NCBI GenBank assembly: GCA_964436975.1
Contig: CAYTET010000019.1
Coordinates: forward strand, 1-28,887
Source: CAYTET01 sp964436975
GTDB taxonomy: Bacteria; Bacillota_I; Bacilli_A; Erysipelotrichales; Erysipelotrichaceae
Direction of reading: 5' to 3'
DNA length: 28,887 nt
Made by a program: the position numbers and the translations under genes
In this document: positions 7,588-15,125 of the stretch, piece after piece
Layout of the letters: every line of letters starts with the position of its first letter
How positions within the stretch are numbered: position 1 is the first letter of the stretch
The notes under the pieces: model-generated
Told to the model about the DNA's origin: nothing
Database searches by the model: none
What the model saw: the letters and a program-made list of their open reading frames with translations, nothing else

Positions 7588-9171
7588 ATGGAAAAACTGT
7601 ATTTCAACGGCACCATCATCACGATGGCGGCCCCGCCGCAGGCGGAAGCTGTTCTGACTGCTGAGGGCAGAATTGTGGCGGTTGGCAGCTATGATCAGCT
7701 GGCCTTGCAGGCCCCGCAGGCTGAAAAAATAGACCTGAAGGGCCAAACCATGCTGCCGGGTTTCATTGATGCCCACAGTCATTTGTCTTCCTATGCGTCA
7801 TCTTTTCTGCAGGTACCGCTGGAGGAATGTGCCAGCTTTGCCGAAATCGGCCAGCGGATTGCTGATTTTATCCGGGATAACCAGCTTCAGCCGGGGGCCT
7901 GGGTCATTGCCAAAGGGTATGACCACAACACTCTGGCCGAAAAGCGCCATCCTTCATTAGAACTTTTAGACAGCTGTGCACCCGGTAATCCGGTCGCCCT
8001 GCAGCATGCCTCCGGCCATGTCGGGGTCATGAATTCACTGGCTCTTAAAGAGCTGGGGATTACCGCTCAGACCAAAGCGCCTCAGGGCGGAAAAATAGGG
8101 GTGGAAGACGGCCGGCTGACGGGCTATCTGGAAGAGAACGCCTATTTTGAATATCTCAAGAAAACACCCATGCCGGGGTTTGCGGAACTGATGCAGGCTT
8201 ACCAGAAAGCCCAGCAGGCCTATGCCTCTTATGGCATAACCACGATTCAGGAGGGCATGACCGTAAAGGAAACAATCCCGCTGTATCAGAACCTTTTAGC
8301 CAACAATCTATTATGGCTGGATACGGTCGGCTATGCCTCAATGGAAGATGCGGATCAGCTATTTGCCGTTTTCCCGGCGGCCGTAAAAAAATATGACCGT
8401 CATTTCAAGCTGGGCGGCTACAAGATGTTTCTGGACGGTTCACCCCAGGGCCGGACTGCCTGGATGCGGCAGCCCTATTGCGGAGATGATCCGACTTACT
8501 GCGGCTACGGCACCATGAAGGATGAAGAAGTAAAGGCTGCTTTGGAAACAGCCGGTAAGAATGATATGCAGATACTGGCCCATTGCAATGGCGATGCAGC
8601 GGCGCAGCAGTATCTGACAGCGGCGGCCATAGTGGAAAAAGAATATGATCTGGCAGCGCTGCGGCCGGTGATGATTCATGCCCAGCTGCTGGCCGTTGAC
8701 CAGCTGCCGGCGGTAAAGAAACTGGGCATCACGCCGTCCTTTTTCATCGCCCATGTCTATCACTGGGGCGATGTGCACATTAAAAACTTCGGCCTGAAGC
8801 GGGCCAGCACCATCAGTCCGGCGAAGTCGGCCTTAAGCCAGGGCATCCGCTTTACTTTCCACCAGGATGCTCCGGTTATCAGCCCGGATATGCTGGAAAC
8901 GGTCTGGTGTGCGGTCAACCGCAAGACCAAGGCCGGTGTTCTGCTGGGCAGTGAAGAGCGCATATCTGTCGAAGAAGCCTTGAAGGCAGTCACTATTAAT
9001 GCGGCCTGGCAGTATTTCGAGCAGGATCGCAAAGGCAGCATTGAAAAGAGCAAAAATGCCGATTTTGTGATTTTGGACCAGAATCCCTGTACCATCGGTC
9101 CCGATCTGATCCGGCAGATTAAGGTCATGGAAACAATCAAAGACGATAAGACAATCTATAAGAAAAACTGA
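7588..9171 (+). CDS. Amidohydrolase family protein (YtcJ-like)
   Basis: A 527-residue metal-dependent hydrolase of the amidohydrolase_3/YtcJ type. The N-terminal beta-sandwich strand (YFNGTIITM) leads into LPGFIDAHSHL with the metal-binding HxH pair at residues 63-65. Later blocks include the GGYKMFLDGSPQGRTAWM segment, ILAHCNGDAA and MIHAQLL with likely further histidine ligands, FTFHQDAPV, and the closing GSIEKSKNADFVILDQNP typical of this superfamily. Members hydrolyse amides or related C-N bonds, and the substrate cannot be read from sequence. The ATG has AAAGGAGAAAG upstream. It is followed by hairpins, including a terminator. Confidence 0.9.
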   Translation: MEKLYFNGTIITMAAPPQAEAVLTAEGRIVAVGSYDQLALQAPQAEKIDLKGQTMLPGFIDAHSHLSSYASSFLQVPLEECASFAEIGQRIADFIRDNQLQPGAWVIAKGYDHNTLAEKRHPSLELLDSCAPGNPVALQHASGHVGVMNSLALKELGITAQTKAPQGGKIGVEDGRLTGYLEENAYFEYLKKTPMPGFAELMQAYQKAQQAYASYGITTIQEGMTVKETIPLYQNLLANNLLWLDTVGYASMEDADQLFAVFPAAVKKYDRHFKLGGYKMFLDGSPQGRTAWMRQPYCGDDPTYCGYGTMKDEEVKAALETAGKNDMQILAHCNGDAAAQQYLTAAAIVEKEYDLAALRPVMIHAQLLAVDQLPAVKKLGITPSFFIAHVYHWGDVHIKNFGLKRASTISPAKSALSQGIRFTFHQDAPVISPDMLETVWCAVNRKTKAGVLLGSEERISVEEALKAVTINAAWQYFEQDRKGSIEKSKNADFVILDQNPCTIGPDLIRQIKVMETIKDDKTIYKKN

Positions 9172-9190
9172 CGGCATGGTCATGCCGACT

Positions 9191-9220
9191 GCAGACTGAA
9201 AAAGCCCGTCTGCTTTTCTT
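9191..9220 (+). terminator. Terminator after the amidohydrolase gene
   Basis: GCAGAC (9191-9196) / GTCTGC (9208-9213) is followed by TTTTCTT. A second small hairpin (CGGCATG/CATGCCG, 9172-9187) lies directly between it and the stop codon. Confidence 0.65.
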
Positions 9221-9337
9221 AAGATTTTTCGCAGCAATAGCGAAGTCGGCAGGGAAACCAGGTTCAATGTAAATGCTGATTCTTATGCAATAGAAAAAAG
9301 CCCTTTCCAGCCGGAAAATGGCCGAAAAAGGCGCCAG

Positions 9338-9386
9338 AACAGGACTTCCGCGGCCAATTGCCGGCTTCGGAAGTTCTGTTTTTCTT
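9338..9386 (+). terminator. Long hairpin terminator in the 9.2-9.6 kb gap
   Basis: AACAGGACTTCCG (9338-9350) pairs with CGGAAGTTCTGTT (9368-9380), 13 bp with one G-U, followed by TTTTTC. The loop itself can form a small CGGC/GCCG stem. The strength suggests a true terminator. The rest of the 9221-9576 gap shows no convincing gene, only short stops-rich sequence at the transition from GC-rich to AT-rich DNA. Confidence 0.7.
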
Positions 9387-9550
9387 TATGGAATTACGCT
9401 GGCTGTCGCTGCGAAAGGGCAGTAATTTTCCCTCCAAGAGCGGCTACGGAGGAATTAAAAATGCGGTAAATTGAATGATTAAAAGAGCATTGGATTGCGT
9501 TCTGCTTTTAAAGTTGCTGCCGCCGTTAGTATGTCAACGAACAGTTTAAT

Positions 9551-9605
9551 TGTCATAAAATAGTGCTGATTATACATTGAATATATGACATAACTGGCAT
9601 ATACT
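9551..9605 (+). promoter_or_regulatory. Promoter and candidate operator of the XRE/ImmA/PIN cassette
   Basis: A -35 TTGAAT (9577-9582), 17-bp spacer and -10 TATACT (9600-9605) lie 27 bases before the first gene. A 7-bp inverted repeat TGTCATA (9551-9557) / TATGACA (9584-9590) overlaps the spacer. A second one, TATATG (9582-9587) / CATATA (9598-9603), covers the -10. Either is a plausible binding site for the XRE protein encoded next. Confidence 0.6.
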
Positions 9606-9631
9606 TAAAGTGAAAAAGGAGATTGAATAAC

Positions 9632-9976
9632 ATGATGAATAATAAGGTTATTGGAGAGAATCTCCGGATATTAAGGGAAAACGCCGGGTATAACCAACTG
9701 AGTGTCGCTAACTTTTTGGGAGTAGACCAAAGCCTAATCAGCAAAATCGAAAAAAGAGAACGCAGCATATCTGCAGATATGTTGGATAAACTTGCATCAC
9801 TTTTTGGAATTACAACATCTGATTTTGTGAATGATATTGTCGTAGCAAAACCGCTGTCTTATGCTTTCAGAGGAAACGAACTGTCTTCCGATGATATGAA
9901 GGCTATTAGTGCTATTAATAAAATTGCGCTTAACTCTGAATTCATGAAAAGACTACTGGGGGGAAATAAATCGTGA
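9632..9976 (+). CDS. XRE family transcriptional regulator (antitoxin-type)
   Basis: A 114-residue protein with an N-terminal Cro/CI-type helix-turn-helix at about residues 7-60 (IGENLRILRENAGYNQLSV, then FLGVDQSLISKIEKRER). The ATG at 9632 is preferred because AGGAG at 9617-9621 is correctly placed. A second ATG three bases later is equally possible, and the TTG at 9623 overlaps the ribosome site. The stop overlaps the GTG of the next gene (GTGA), which implies coupled translation. In XRE + ImmA pairs the metalloprotease often inactivates the repressor. Together with the PIN-like third gene, this forms a self-contained regulatory or toxin-antitoxin cassette. AT-rich codon use differs from the genes to the left. 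Confidence 0.88.
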   Translation: MMNNKVIGENLRILRENAGYNQLSVANFLGVDQSLISKIEKRERSISADMLDKLASLFGITTSDFVNDIVVAKPLSYAFRGNELSSDDMKAISAINKIALNSEFMKRLLGGNKS

Positions 9977-10731
9977 TTGATAAAGCAGATTTGATGACTA
10001 AGGCAATTCAGCTTAGAAAACAATTAGGCGAAGATAGTAATTCCCCCATAGACATTTTTTCTTTGGCGCTAAATATTGAGAACCTCACACTGGTTTATTA
10101 TCCTATGGGAGATAGTTTAAGTGGCATGTGCATTAAGGGAACGAGCGAAGACTGTGTGATTGCAATTAATTCTGCAATGTCCCTTGGCCGCCAGCGCTTT
10201 TCTTTGGCGCATGAGTTTTATCATATGTACTTTGATGAAAACATGTTATCTGTTTGCGGAAAAAAAATCGGTGATGGAAAGGATATAGAGAAAAAAGCCG
10301 ACATATTTGCTTCCTATTTTCTGATACCTGCTGCTGAATTGGAAAGCAAATCCGCGCAGCTAGCCGCTAAACACAAAGATGGGAAACTATCGCTGGATGA
10401 TATAATCAGGCTTGAGCAGTATTTTGGTGCAAGCCATCAGGCAATGGTGATTCGCCTAAAGGAAAGCCCCTATATGAACCGAGCGCGGTTTGAAGAATGC
10501 CTTATGAGCAGTGTCCGCAATAGAGCCGAAAAGATGGGATATAGTTCGGAACTGTACCTGCCTCTTCCTACTGAAAGACAGTATATAACTTTCGGCCACT
10601 ACATTAATCTGGCAGACCAATTATTGAAAAAGGATTTGATATCAAACGGGAAATATGAAGAACTCCTTCTGACGGCATTTCGTTCCGATTTAGTATATGG
10701 AGATGAAGAGGATGGTGGCGTCATTGACTGA
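9973..10731 (+). CDS. ImmA/IrrE family metallo-endopeptidase
   Basis: COG2856-type protein of 252 residues. The zinc-binding motif HEFYH is at residues 80-84, inside RQRFSLAHEFYHMYFDE. A downstream DIEKKADIFASYFLIP block supplies the usual third ligand region. Family members cleave XRE-type repressors or act as stress sensors. Translation starts at GTG 9973, overlapping the upstream stop by four bases, with a G-rich ribosome site (9958-9963). The C-terminal part (LEQYFGASHQAMVIRLKE, then the region from about residue 160) matches the longer form found with PIN-like partners. Its tail overlaps the next gene's start region. Confidence 0.9.
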   Translation: MIDKADLMTKAIQLRKQLGEDSNSPIDIFSLALNIENLTLVYYPMGDSLSGMCIKGTSEDCVIAINSAMSLGRQRFSLAHEFYHMYFDENMLSVCGKKIGDGKDIEKKADIFASYFLIPAAELESKSAQLAAKHKDGKLSLDDIIRLEQYFGASHQAMVIRLKESPYMNRARFEECLMSSVRNRAEKMGYSSELYLPLPTERQYITFGHYINLADQLLKKDLISNGKYEELLLTAFRSDLVYGDEEDGGVID

Positions 10732-11266
10732 GCCTCTTTTTTTCGATACTGACTGTCTGTCTTCATTCCTCTGGGTTGATAAAGAAAGCATTCTTACAAG
10801 CCTCTACCCTGGAAGAATCGTTGTTCCAAGGCAAGTTTACAATGAGCTTTCCAATCCGGGACTCAATCATATAAAGGGATTGAAGGCGCAAGTTGATGCG
10901 CTTGTTATGAGCGGCAAAGCAACTGTAGAATCAATCGTCATCGATTCAGTAACGTATAGTCTTTTTTGCAAGCCGACACAAAATCCTGATCTAGGCCATA
11001 GAATAATTGGCGACGGCGAAGCTGCAGCAATCTCAATGGCAAAAAAGCGTGGAGGAATACTGGCTAGTAATAATCTAAAAGACATCTTGGACTATGTTCG
11101 AGAATATGGTCTGACGCACGTAACAACCGGAGCCATAATGAAAGAAGCATTGGTTTCAGGATTGATAGACAAAGCGCAGGGAAATACAATTTGGCAAAAT
11201 ATGATAACTAGAAAGCGCCGACTCGGTTACCAGAGTTTTTCAGATTATCTCAGGGACAACCCCTAA
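10712..11266 (+). CDS. PIN-domain-like protein, probable toxin/nuclease partner
   Basis: 184 residues with a PIN-like layout. An N-terminal acidic pair FFDTDCL (Asp12, Asp14) is followed by VPRQVYNEL, then GDGEAAAISMAKKRGGI and LASNNLKDI. PIN nucleases cut RNA with three or four acidic residues. Here the usual third-position aspartate is replaced by Asn in ASNNLKD, so activity or metal binding may differ. I prefer the ATG at 10712, with GGAG at 10699-10702. The frame is also open from ATG 10697 and 10703, all overlapping the end of the protease gene. Being last in the XRE-ImmA operon, it is probably the effector. That role is inferred from context. Confidence 0.75.
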   Translation: MVASLTEPLFFDTDCLSSFLWVDKESILTSLYPGRIVVPRQVYNELSNPGLNHIKGLKAQVDALVMSGKATVESIVIDSVTYSLFCKPTQNPDLGHRIIGDGEAAAISMAKKRGGILASNNLKDILDYVREYGLTHVTTGAIMKEALVSGLIDKAQGNTIWQNMITRKRRLGYQSFSDYLRDNP

Positions 11267-11312
11267 AGGAATTGTAGCCTCATCACATATCGATTGGTTC
11301 TTGCAAAACAAG

Positions 11313-11856
11313 CTAATTAACACTCTTTGTATATTTGGTTCCGCGTCCATTTCCTATTTTTTTAATAAGCCTTTTCTCTAATAGAGAATTGATGGTCCGG
11401 ATAACTTTCGCTCTACTCAAAGATAACGATTCCGCTACCTCACTGCTGGAGAGCTCTTGTCCTGTAGATAGCAAGTCAAATATCTTTTTCTCATCGCTAG
11501 TTACCGATTTCGTTACGTTCATTGTTGGTAAGACAACCACAATAAATAAGGTTTAATTATCCATTCCAACACGGAAAGTGTAATCACTGTGGTTTTCTGG
11601 TTTACATTCATAGTGTATTTCGGTTTTGGTTTTATCCTGTCATTTATCTGATTTTCTATTTTAAGGCAGGCTGGCACAGGATTTGTTATTCCTATAGGAT
11701 GACCACCACAATCAACACCAAACTGAGTTGCCCCATAACCATAAATTGAATAATCATTTACTGTTTTAAATGAGAGTTGGTTAGTCTTTCTTTGAATTCC
11801 AACCCCCCATTTTCATAATTAATGTCTCCGATTTCTTCTTGTTTGAATCGAATCAT
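11313..11856 (-). pseudogene. Degraded AlbA_2-type ATP-binding regulator
   Basis: Three fragments line up as one broken gene on the minus strand. (1) From ATG 11856 the frame reads an N-terminus with NYENGGLEFKERLTNSHLK, then hits a stop. (2) One frame over, from about 11770 down to 11560, it continues as VNDYSIYGYG, FGVDCGGHPIGI, CLKIENQINDRIKPKPKY and VITLSVLEWIIKPYL. This is the classical AlbA_2 (Schlafen-type) domain. (3) The 11540-11313 frame gives a C-terminal winged helix (SSEVAESLSLSRAKVIRTI, then KKIGNGRGTKY). A one-base change in an AAAACAG run explains the first break. The middle of the protein between KPYL and the winged helix is missing, so a large internal deletion is inferred. 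The 75-residue winged-helix ORF alone could still be expressed, but more likely it is a remnant. Confidence 0.7.
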
Positions 11857-11863
11857 CGGTGCA

Positions 11864-11940
11864 ACGCAAATGCAGCATATAAACATACGTTTCATTTGCG
11901 TGCCACATTTGACACGTAAATTATTAAAGAATGAAACGTA
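11864..11940. repeat. Two overlapping inverted repeats upstream of the AlbA_2 remnant
   Basis: ACGCAAATG (11864-11872) pairs with CATTTGCGT (11893-11901). TACGTTTCATT (11886-11896) pairs perfectly with AATGAAACGTA (11930-11940). The two stems share bases, so they are alternative structures or protein sites. They lie just upstream of the remnant's start. The rest of 11940-12067 is AT-rich and shows nothing recognisable. Confidence 0.45.
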
Positions 11941-12067
11941 ATTAACGTATAATTTTAGCAAAATTAAATCTAAAAAGCCTTCACCCGTTTCATTTCCCAG
12001 GACCGTGGGAAGTTGAGAATCACATCATTTAATTCTTTTCCGCATCCATGATGCGCTCTGCAGCGGA

Positions 12068-12187
12068 TTATTCTGCGAAATTGTAACCTGTTAACTTTTC
12101 TGGATATTCACATATATGGTTAACGAGGACATCAAACCCCTCCGTTGACGACCGAGAAGCCCCGGCTGGTACAAACAAAAACTGCAA
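12068..12187 (-). CDS. C-terminal fragment of an unknown protein, cut by the assembly gap
   Basis: On the minus strand an open frame of 39 codons comes out of the N gap and ends in a TAA at 12070-12068. Its end reads ...GFDVLVNHICEYPEKLTGYNF plus two residues, which has a protein-like composition. I do not recognise the family. The other minus-strand frame crossing the gap is not trustworthy because the gap length is artificial. Confidence 0.3.
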   Translation of the reverse strand: MQFLFVPAGASRSSTEGFDVLVNHICEYPEKLTGYNFAE

Positions 12188-12197
12188 NNNNNNNNNN
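12188..12197. other. Assembly gap (10 N)
   Basis: Ten N bases join two sequence pieces. AT-rich cassette DNA lies to the left and GC-rich core DNA (the helicase gene) to the right, so the true distance and adjacency across this point are unknown. Confidence 0.98.
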
Positions 12198-12235
12198 GAG
12201 AAACAGTAAATTGTAACAAATCCGCAATGAGTAAA

Positions 12236-14362
12236 TCAGGCTTTGTTTTCTTTATGCAGGGCCGGATGGCCGTAGACAAACGATTTAATGCCCCGGGGCC
12301 GGCCGAAGTCGACATCGATGCTGCGGCTGGTCAGCCGGATTACCGTGCCGGAGCCGAAGACGTCATGGCTGACCTTTTCACCGACGGCAAAGCGCACGGC
12401 CGGATTTAAGGCGGTCTGTTCAAGCTGGGCCTGGTCGGTGGGCCGCAGGTTGTTAAGGGTGAAATTGTGACCGGTATGGATAATGCAGGCCGCATCTATC
12501 TCATCAATAAAACGGGAAGTCAGCCGGTTTTTCATGGTCAGGGGGGAGTAGTTCTGCGCTTCGGTCAGACAGAGCCGGTATTTGGCCCGGGTCAGGGCAA
12601 CGTAGCAGAGCCGTCTTTCTTCTTCCAAAGCCAGCGGCCCCTCCAGAAGACACTTCTGGCTGGGGAATGAGCCCTCAGTCATGGCAACCAGAAAGACGGT
12701 ATCAAATTCTAAACCCTTGGCCATATGGCAGGTTGACATCTGAAGGAAGTCACCTGACTGGGCCGGCTGCAGGCTGGTTATAGTGGCCGTCTGCTGCAGA
12801 TATTCATCAACACTGCTGTCCGGATACATTTTGGTAAAGGCCGCACAGTCATTGATCAGTTCTTTGACATTGGCCAGTCTTTCATCATCCGCGCTGTCGG
12901 TCAGCATCTGCCGGTAGCCTGAATCCAGAAAAATGCGTTCGCATAATTCGGCCAGCGGCTTGTCCTTAGCGGTCTGCCTGAAGGCTTCAATCATGTCAGA
13001 AAAGCCCAGCAGCTTATGGTGAACAGCCGGGGCAGCAGTGAAAGAAGGAATGGCCTGATACATGCTGCAGTGCTGACTGCGGGCATAGTCAAACAGGGCA
13101 TCCATGGTTTTAGTGCCTAAGCCGCGGGCCGGCACATTGACAATCCGCCTGAAGGCCAGATCATCAGCCGATGTCATCATGCGCAGATAGCTCAGCATAT
13201 CCTTGATTTCCGCCCGGTCAAAGAAGCGGAGGCCGCCATACATCACATAGGGTAGATGGCTGGCCATCAGACTTTTTTCAAAGGGCAGGGATAGATGGTT
13301 GGAGCGGTACAGAATGGCGATATCATGCAGCGGCACGCCGTCTGCGTGCAGCTTGATTATTTTGTCAGCTACCCAGTCGGCTTCCTGCTGGCTGGAATCG
13401 GCCGTATAATGCAGCAGCTTGGGCCCGTCCGGTCTGACGGCGGTCAGCTGCTTTTCAACCCGCATCGCATTATGACTGATGACACTGTTGGCCGCCTGCA
13501 GAATGGTCGGGGTGGAACGATAGTTTTCGGTCAGCACAATTGTCTGGCAGGGCTCAAAGTCAGAGGGAAACTGCATGATCAGATTGATGTTGGCGCCCCG
13601 GAAAGTATAGATGGTCTGATCCGGATCGCCGACGATGAAGATGTCATTGCCATTCTGGGCCAGCAGTTTTAAGATGGCGTACTGGGTGTTTTCCACATCC
13701 TGAAACTCATCGACCAGATAATACTGGAAACGCTGCTGCCACTTGGCTAAAGCCTCCGGAAAGGCGGTGAACAGATGGTAGGTCTGGGCAATGAGGTCAT
13801 CGAAGTCAAGGGCATACATGTCATTCTGCCGGCTGACGTAGTAATTATATATTTCGGCCAGCTGCCGGCCCATCTGCTGGCCATGGGTCTGGGCGACAAT
13901 GGTGTCATAATCCAGCCGCTGGTACTTCTTGGCGGCAATATAATCCAGGATAGTAGTCATGTTAAAGGCCTTGATATCATAATCCAGCATTTTGCAGGCT
14001 TCCTTGACCAAAGAGCGGGTGTCATCCTGATCCATCACCGTAAAGTTGGACGGCCAGTTCAGATAGCGGATATCAGCCCGCAGGATGGTGACGCACAGGG
14101 AATGAATTGTCGAAATGTGGGGCTGGCCGGCATTTTCACCCAGCAGTTCGCCGATTCTTTTCTTCATTTCGTTAGTAGCCTTATTTGTGTAGGTGATGGT
14201 GCAGATCTTATTGGCGGCTGCCCCGTAGGTTTCAATCAGGTAGGCCAGCCGCATGGTTAAAACCCGGGTTTTCCCCGTGCCGGCGCCGGCAATGACGCGG
14301 ACATACTGGTTCTGACAGGTTACGGCCTGGTATTGGGCCGCATTAAGCATGGTAAGATCCAT
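12236..14362 (-). CDS. UvrD/PcrA-family ATP-dependent DNA helicase
   Basis: A superfamily 1A 3'-5' DNA helicase of 708 residues. The helicase motifs appear in order: NAAQYQAV (Q motif), Walker A AGAGTGKT (residues 25-32), ITYTNKAT, Walker B LVDEFQDVENTQ, GDPDQTIYTFRGA, LTENYRST, the CHMAKGLEFDTVF block and EEERRLCYVALTRAK. The C-terminal GEKVSHDVFGSGTVI segment is the Tudor-like tail of PcrA proteins that contacts RNA polymerase. It is somewhat shorter than typical PcrA, so it may be a paralogue. The ATG at 14362 has GGGAGG closely upstream (3-base spacing). A TTG at 14398 is also in frame, but it would fall at the predicted promoter. It is transcribed away from the small membrane-protein gene. 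Confidence 0.93.
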   Translation of the reverse strand: MDLTMLNAAQYQAVTCQNQYVRVIAGAGTGKTRVLTMRLAYLIETYGAAANKICTITYTNKATNEMKKRIGELLGENAGQPHISTIHSLCVTILRADIRYLNWPSNFTVMDQDDTRSLVKEACKMLDYDIKAFNMTTILDYIAAKKYQRLDYDTIVAQTHGQQMGRQLAEIYNYYVSRQNDMYALDFDDLIAQTYHLFTAFPEALAKWQQRFQYYLVDEFQDVENTQYAILKLLAQNGNDIFIVGDPDQTIYTFRGANINLIMQFPSDFEPCQTIVLTENYRSTPTILQAANSVISHNAMRVEKQLTAVRPDGPKLLHYTADSSQQEADWVADKIIKLHADGVPLHDIAILYRSNHLSLPFEKSLMASHLPYVMYGGLRFFDRAEIKDMLSYLRMMTSADDLAFRRIVNVPARGLGTKTMDALFDYARSQHCSMYQAIPSFTAAPAVHHKLLGFSDMIEAFRQTAKDKPLAELCERIFLDSGYRQMLTDSADDERLANVKELINDCAAFTKMYPDSSVDEYLQQTATITSLQPAQSGDFLQMSTCHMAKGLEFDTVFLVAMTEGSFPSQKCLLEGPLALEEERRLCYVALTRAKYRLCLTEAQNYSPLTMKNRLTSRFIDEIDAACIIHTGHNFTLNNLRPTDQAQLEQTALNPAVRFAVGEKVSHDVFGSGTVIRLTSRSIDVDFGRPRGIKSFVYGHPALHKENKA

Positions 14363-14397
14363 AGCCCTCCCGGTTGAATTACTTTCAACTATAAACA

Positions 14398-14426
14398 ATT
14401 TTAACAGTGAAGATTGAAGTCTTCAA
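14398..14426 (-). promoter_or_regulatory. Promoter of the helicase gene
   Basis: On the minus strand, -35 TTGAAG (14426-14421), 17-bp spacer, -10 TAAAAT (14403-14398). The start of transcription falls near 14391, about 28 bases before the ATG. Confidence 0.65.
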
Positions 14427-14442
14427 CTTAAACAGGTATCAT
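14414..14442 (+). promoter_or_regulatory. Promoter of the small membrane-protein gene
   Basis: -35 TTGAAG (14414-14419), 17-bp spacer, -10 TATCAT (14437-14442). The -35 abuts the -35 of the divergent helicase promoter in the palindrome TTGAAG-T-CTTCAA (14414-14426). The -10 ends 7 bases before the ATG at 14450, which fits a leaderless message. Confidence 0.6.
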
Positions 14443-14449
14443 TTTGATT

Positions 14450-14812
14450 ATGAACGCCCGGCAGAAGAGACATGAAAAGGCTACTTACATCGTCATCCAG
14501 ATCCTGATGGGTCTGGCACTGATCTTTTTCGGCCTGCTGCAGAACAGCAAGAATCCGCAGAGCGGCTACGGTCTGACGCTGCTGACGGTTCCGGGAATCA
14601 CCCTGCTGCTGACGGGCATCTTATGGGTGCGCCGCTGGCCTAACCAGTATCTCTGCGGGCTGATCAGCGGCCTGTTTACTTTAGTGCTGCTGGCCGTGGC
14701 GCTGACGATCAAGCAGCAGTGGACGGGTCTTAGTTATTTATGGCCCATTCTGCTGGCCGAGCCTTTGCTGATCGGGCTGATGGGCATTCTGTTTGCGATG
14801 CTGCATAATTAG
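14450..14812 (+). CDS. Small membrane protein of unknown function
   Basis: 120 residues with four hydrophobic segments: IVIQILMGLALIFFGLL, LTVPGITLLLTGILWV, LISGLFTLVLLAVAL and LLIGLMGILFAML. The N-terminus (MNARQKRHEKAT) is basic, so the start is probably cytoplasmic. No family is recognised. The ATG at 14450 was chosen over a TTG two codons earlier. There is no Shine-Dalgarno site, and the predicted transcription start coincides with the ATG. The gene is divergent from the helicase gene and shares its control region. A weak GCCGGTCA/TGACGGC hairpin with a T-run follows. Confidence 0.7.
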   Translation: MNARQKRHEKATYIVIQILMGLALIFFGLLQNSKNPQSGYGLTLLTVPGITLLLTGILWVRRWPNQYLCGLISGLFTLVLLAVALTIKQQWTGLSYLWPILLAEPLLIGLMGILFAMLHN

Positions 14813-14841
14813 CGCAGCGGGCTGAAAGCTATTCTGTTTGG

Positions 14842-14867
14842 GCCGGTCAATCCAATGACGGCTTTTT
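14842..14867 (+). terminator. Weak terminator after the small membrane protein
   Basis: GCCGGTCA (14842-14849) / TGACGGC (14856-14862) with one bulged G, then T5. Confidence 0.5.
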
Positions 14868-14884
14868 ATTTGCGGCCGGCATAC

Positions 14885-14920
14885 AAAAAGGCTGCTCCGT
14901 TTAATCCGGAACAGCCTTTC
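14885..14920 (-). terminator. Terminator of tRNA-Asn
   Basis: A 13-bp stem with one mismatch (AAAGGCTGCTCCG at the left, CGGAACAGCCTTT at the right). Read on the minus strand it ends in T5 (14889-14885), ten bases downstream of the tRNA-Asn 3' end. Confidence 0.75.
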
Positions 14921-14929
14921 ATTTTCAGA

Positions 14930-15005
14930 TGGCGCCTAAAACAGGACTTGAACCTGTAACCGATCGGTTAACAGCCGATTGCTCTGCCGATTGAGCTATT
15001 TAGGC
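14930..15005 (-). tRNA. tRNA-Asn (GTT)
   Basis: Minus-strand cloverleaf of 76 nt. The acceptor stem GCCTAAA pairs with TTTAGGC, with discriminator G and encoded CCA. The D arm is TAGCTCAATCGGCAGAGCA. The anticodon arm CGGCTGTTAACCG has GTT in the loop, and the T arm contains GGTTCAAGTCC. It stands alone between convergent and divergent genes. Confidence 0.97.
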
Positions 15006-15014
15006 AGCAAAATT

Positions 15015-15043
15015 ATGTTAGCACAACAAACGGTCCATTTCAA
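15015..15043 (-). promoter_or_regulatory. Promoter of tRNA-Asn
   Basis: On the minus strand, -35 TTGAAA (15043-15038), 17-bp spacer, -10 TAACAT (15020-15015), 9 bases before the tRNA 5' end. Confidence 0.6.
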
Positions 15044-15098
15044 CCACAAAATGCGGCAAAACCGGCGTCCCGGACCATGTTATTGTCATTTCTATTCA

Positions 15099-15107
15099 TG
15101 GTATACT
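15099..15107 (+). promoter_or_regulatory. Extended -10 promoter of the nitroreductase gene
   Basis: TGG-TATACT (15099-15107) has the same extended -10 form as the GNAT promoter. A TTGTCA at 15083-15088 is only 13 bases upstream, too close for a standard -35. Confidence 0.45.
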
Positions 15108-15125
15108 AGGTCCGAAGGTGATTTT

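Noticed and set aside
9475..9549. 24-codon ORF before the XRE gene (MIKRALDCVLLL...)
   Set aside because: No ribosome site or promoter was seen. The length is within chance expectation.
12091..12315. Minus-strand ORF crossing the N gap
   Set aside because: Its frame depends on exactly ten unknown bases and it overlaps the helicase 3' end.
14979..15125. Longer N-terminus for the nitroreductase gene
   Set aside because: It would run through tRNA-Asn and its promoter. The ATG at 15126 begins with the family motif.
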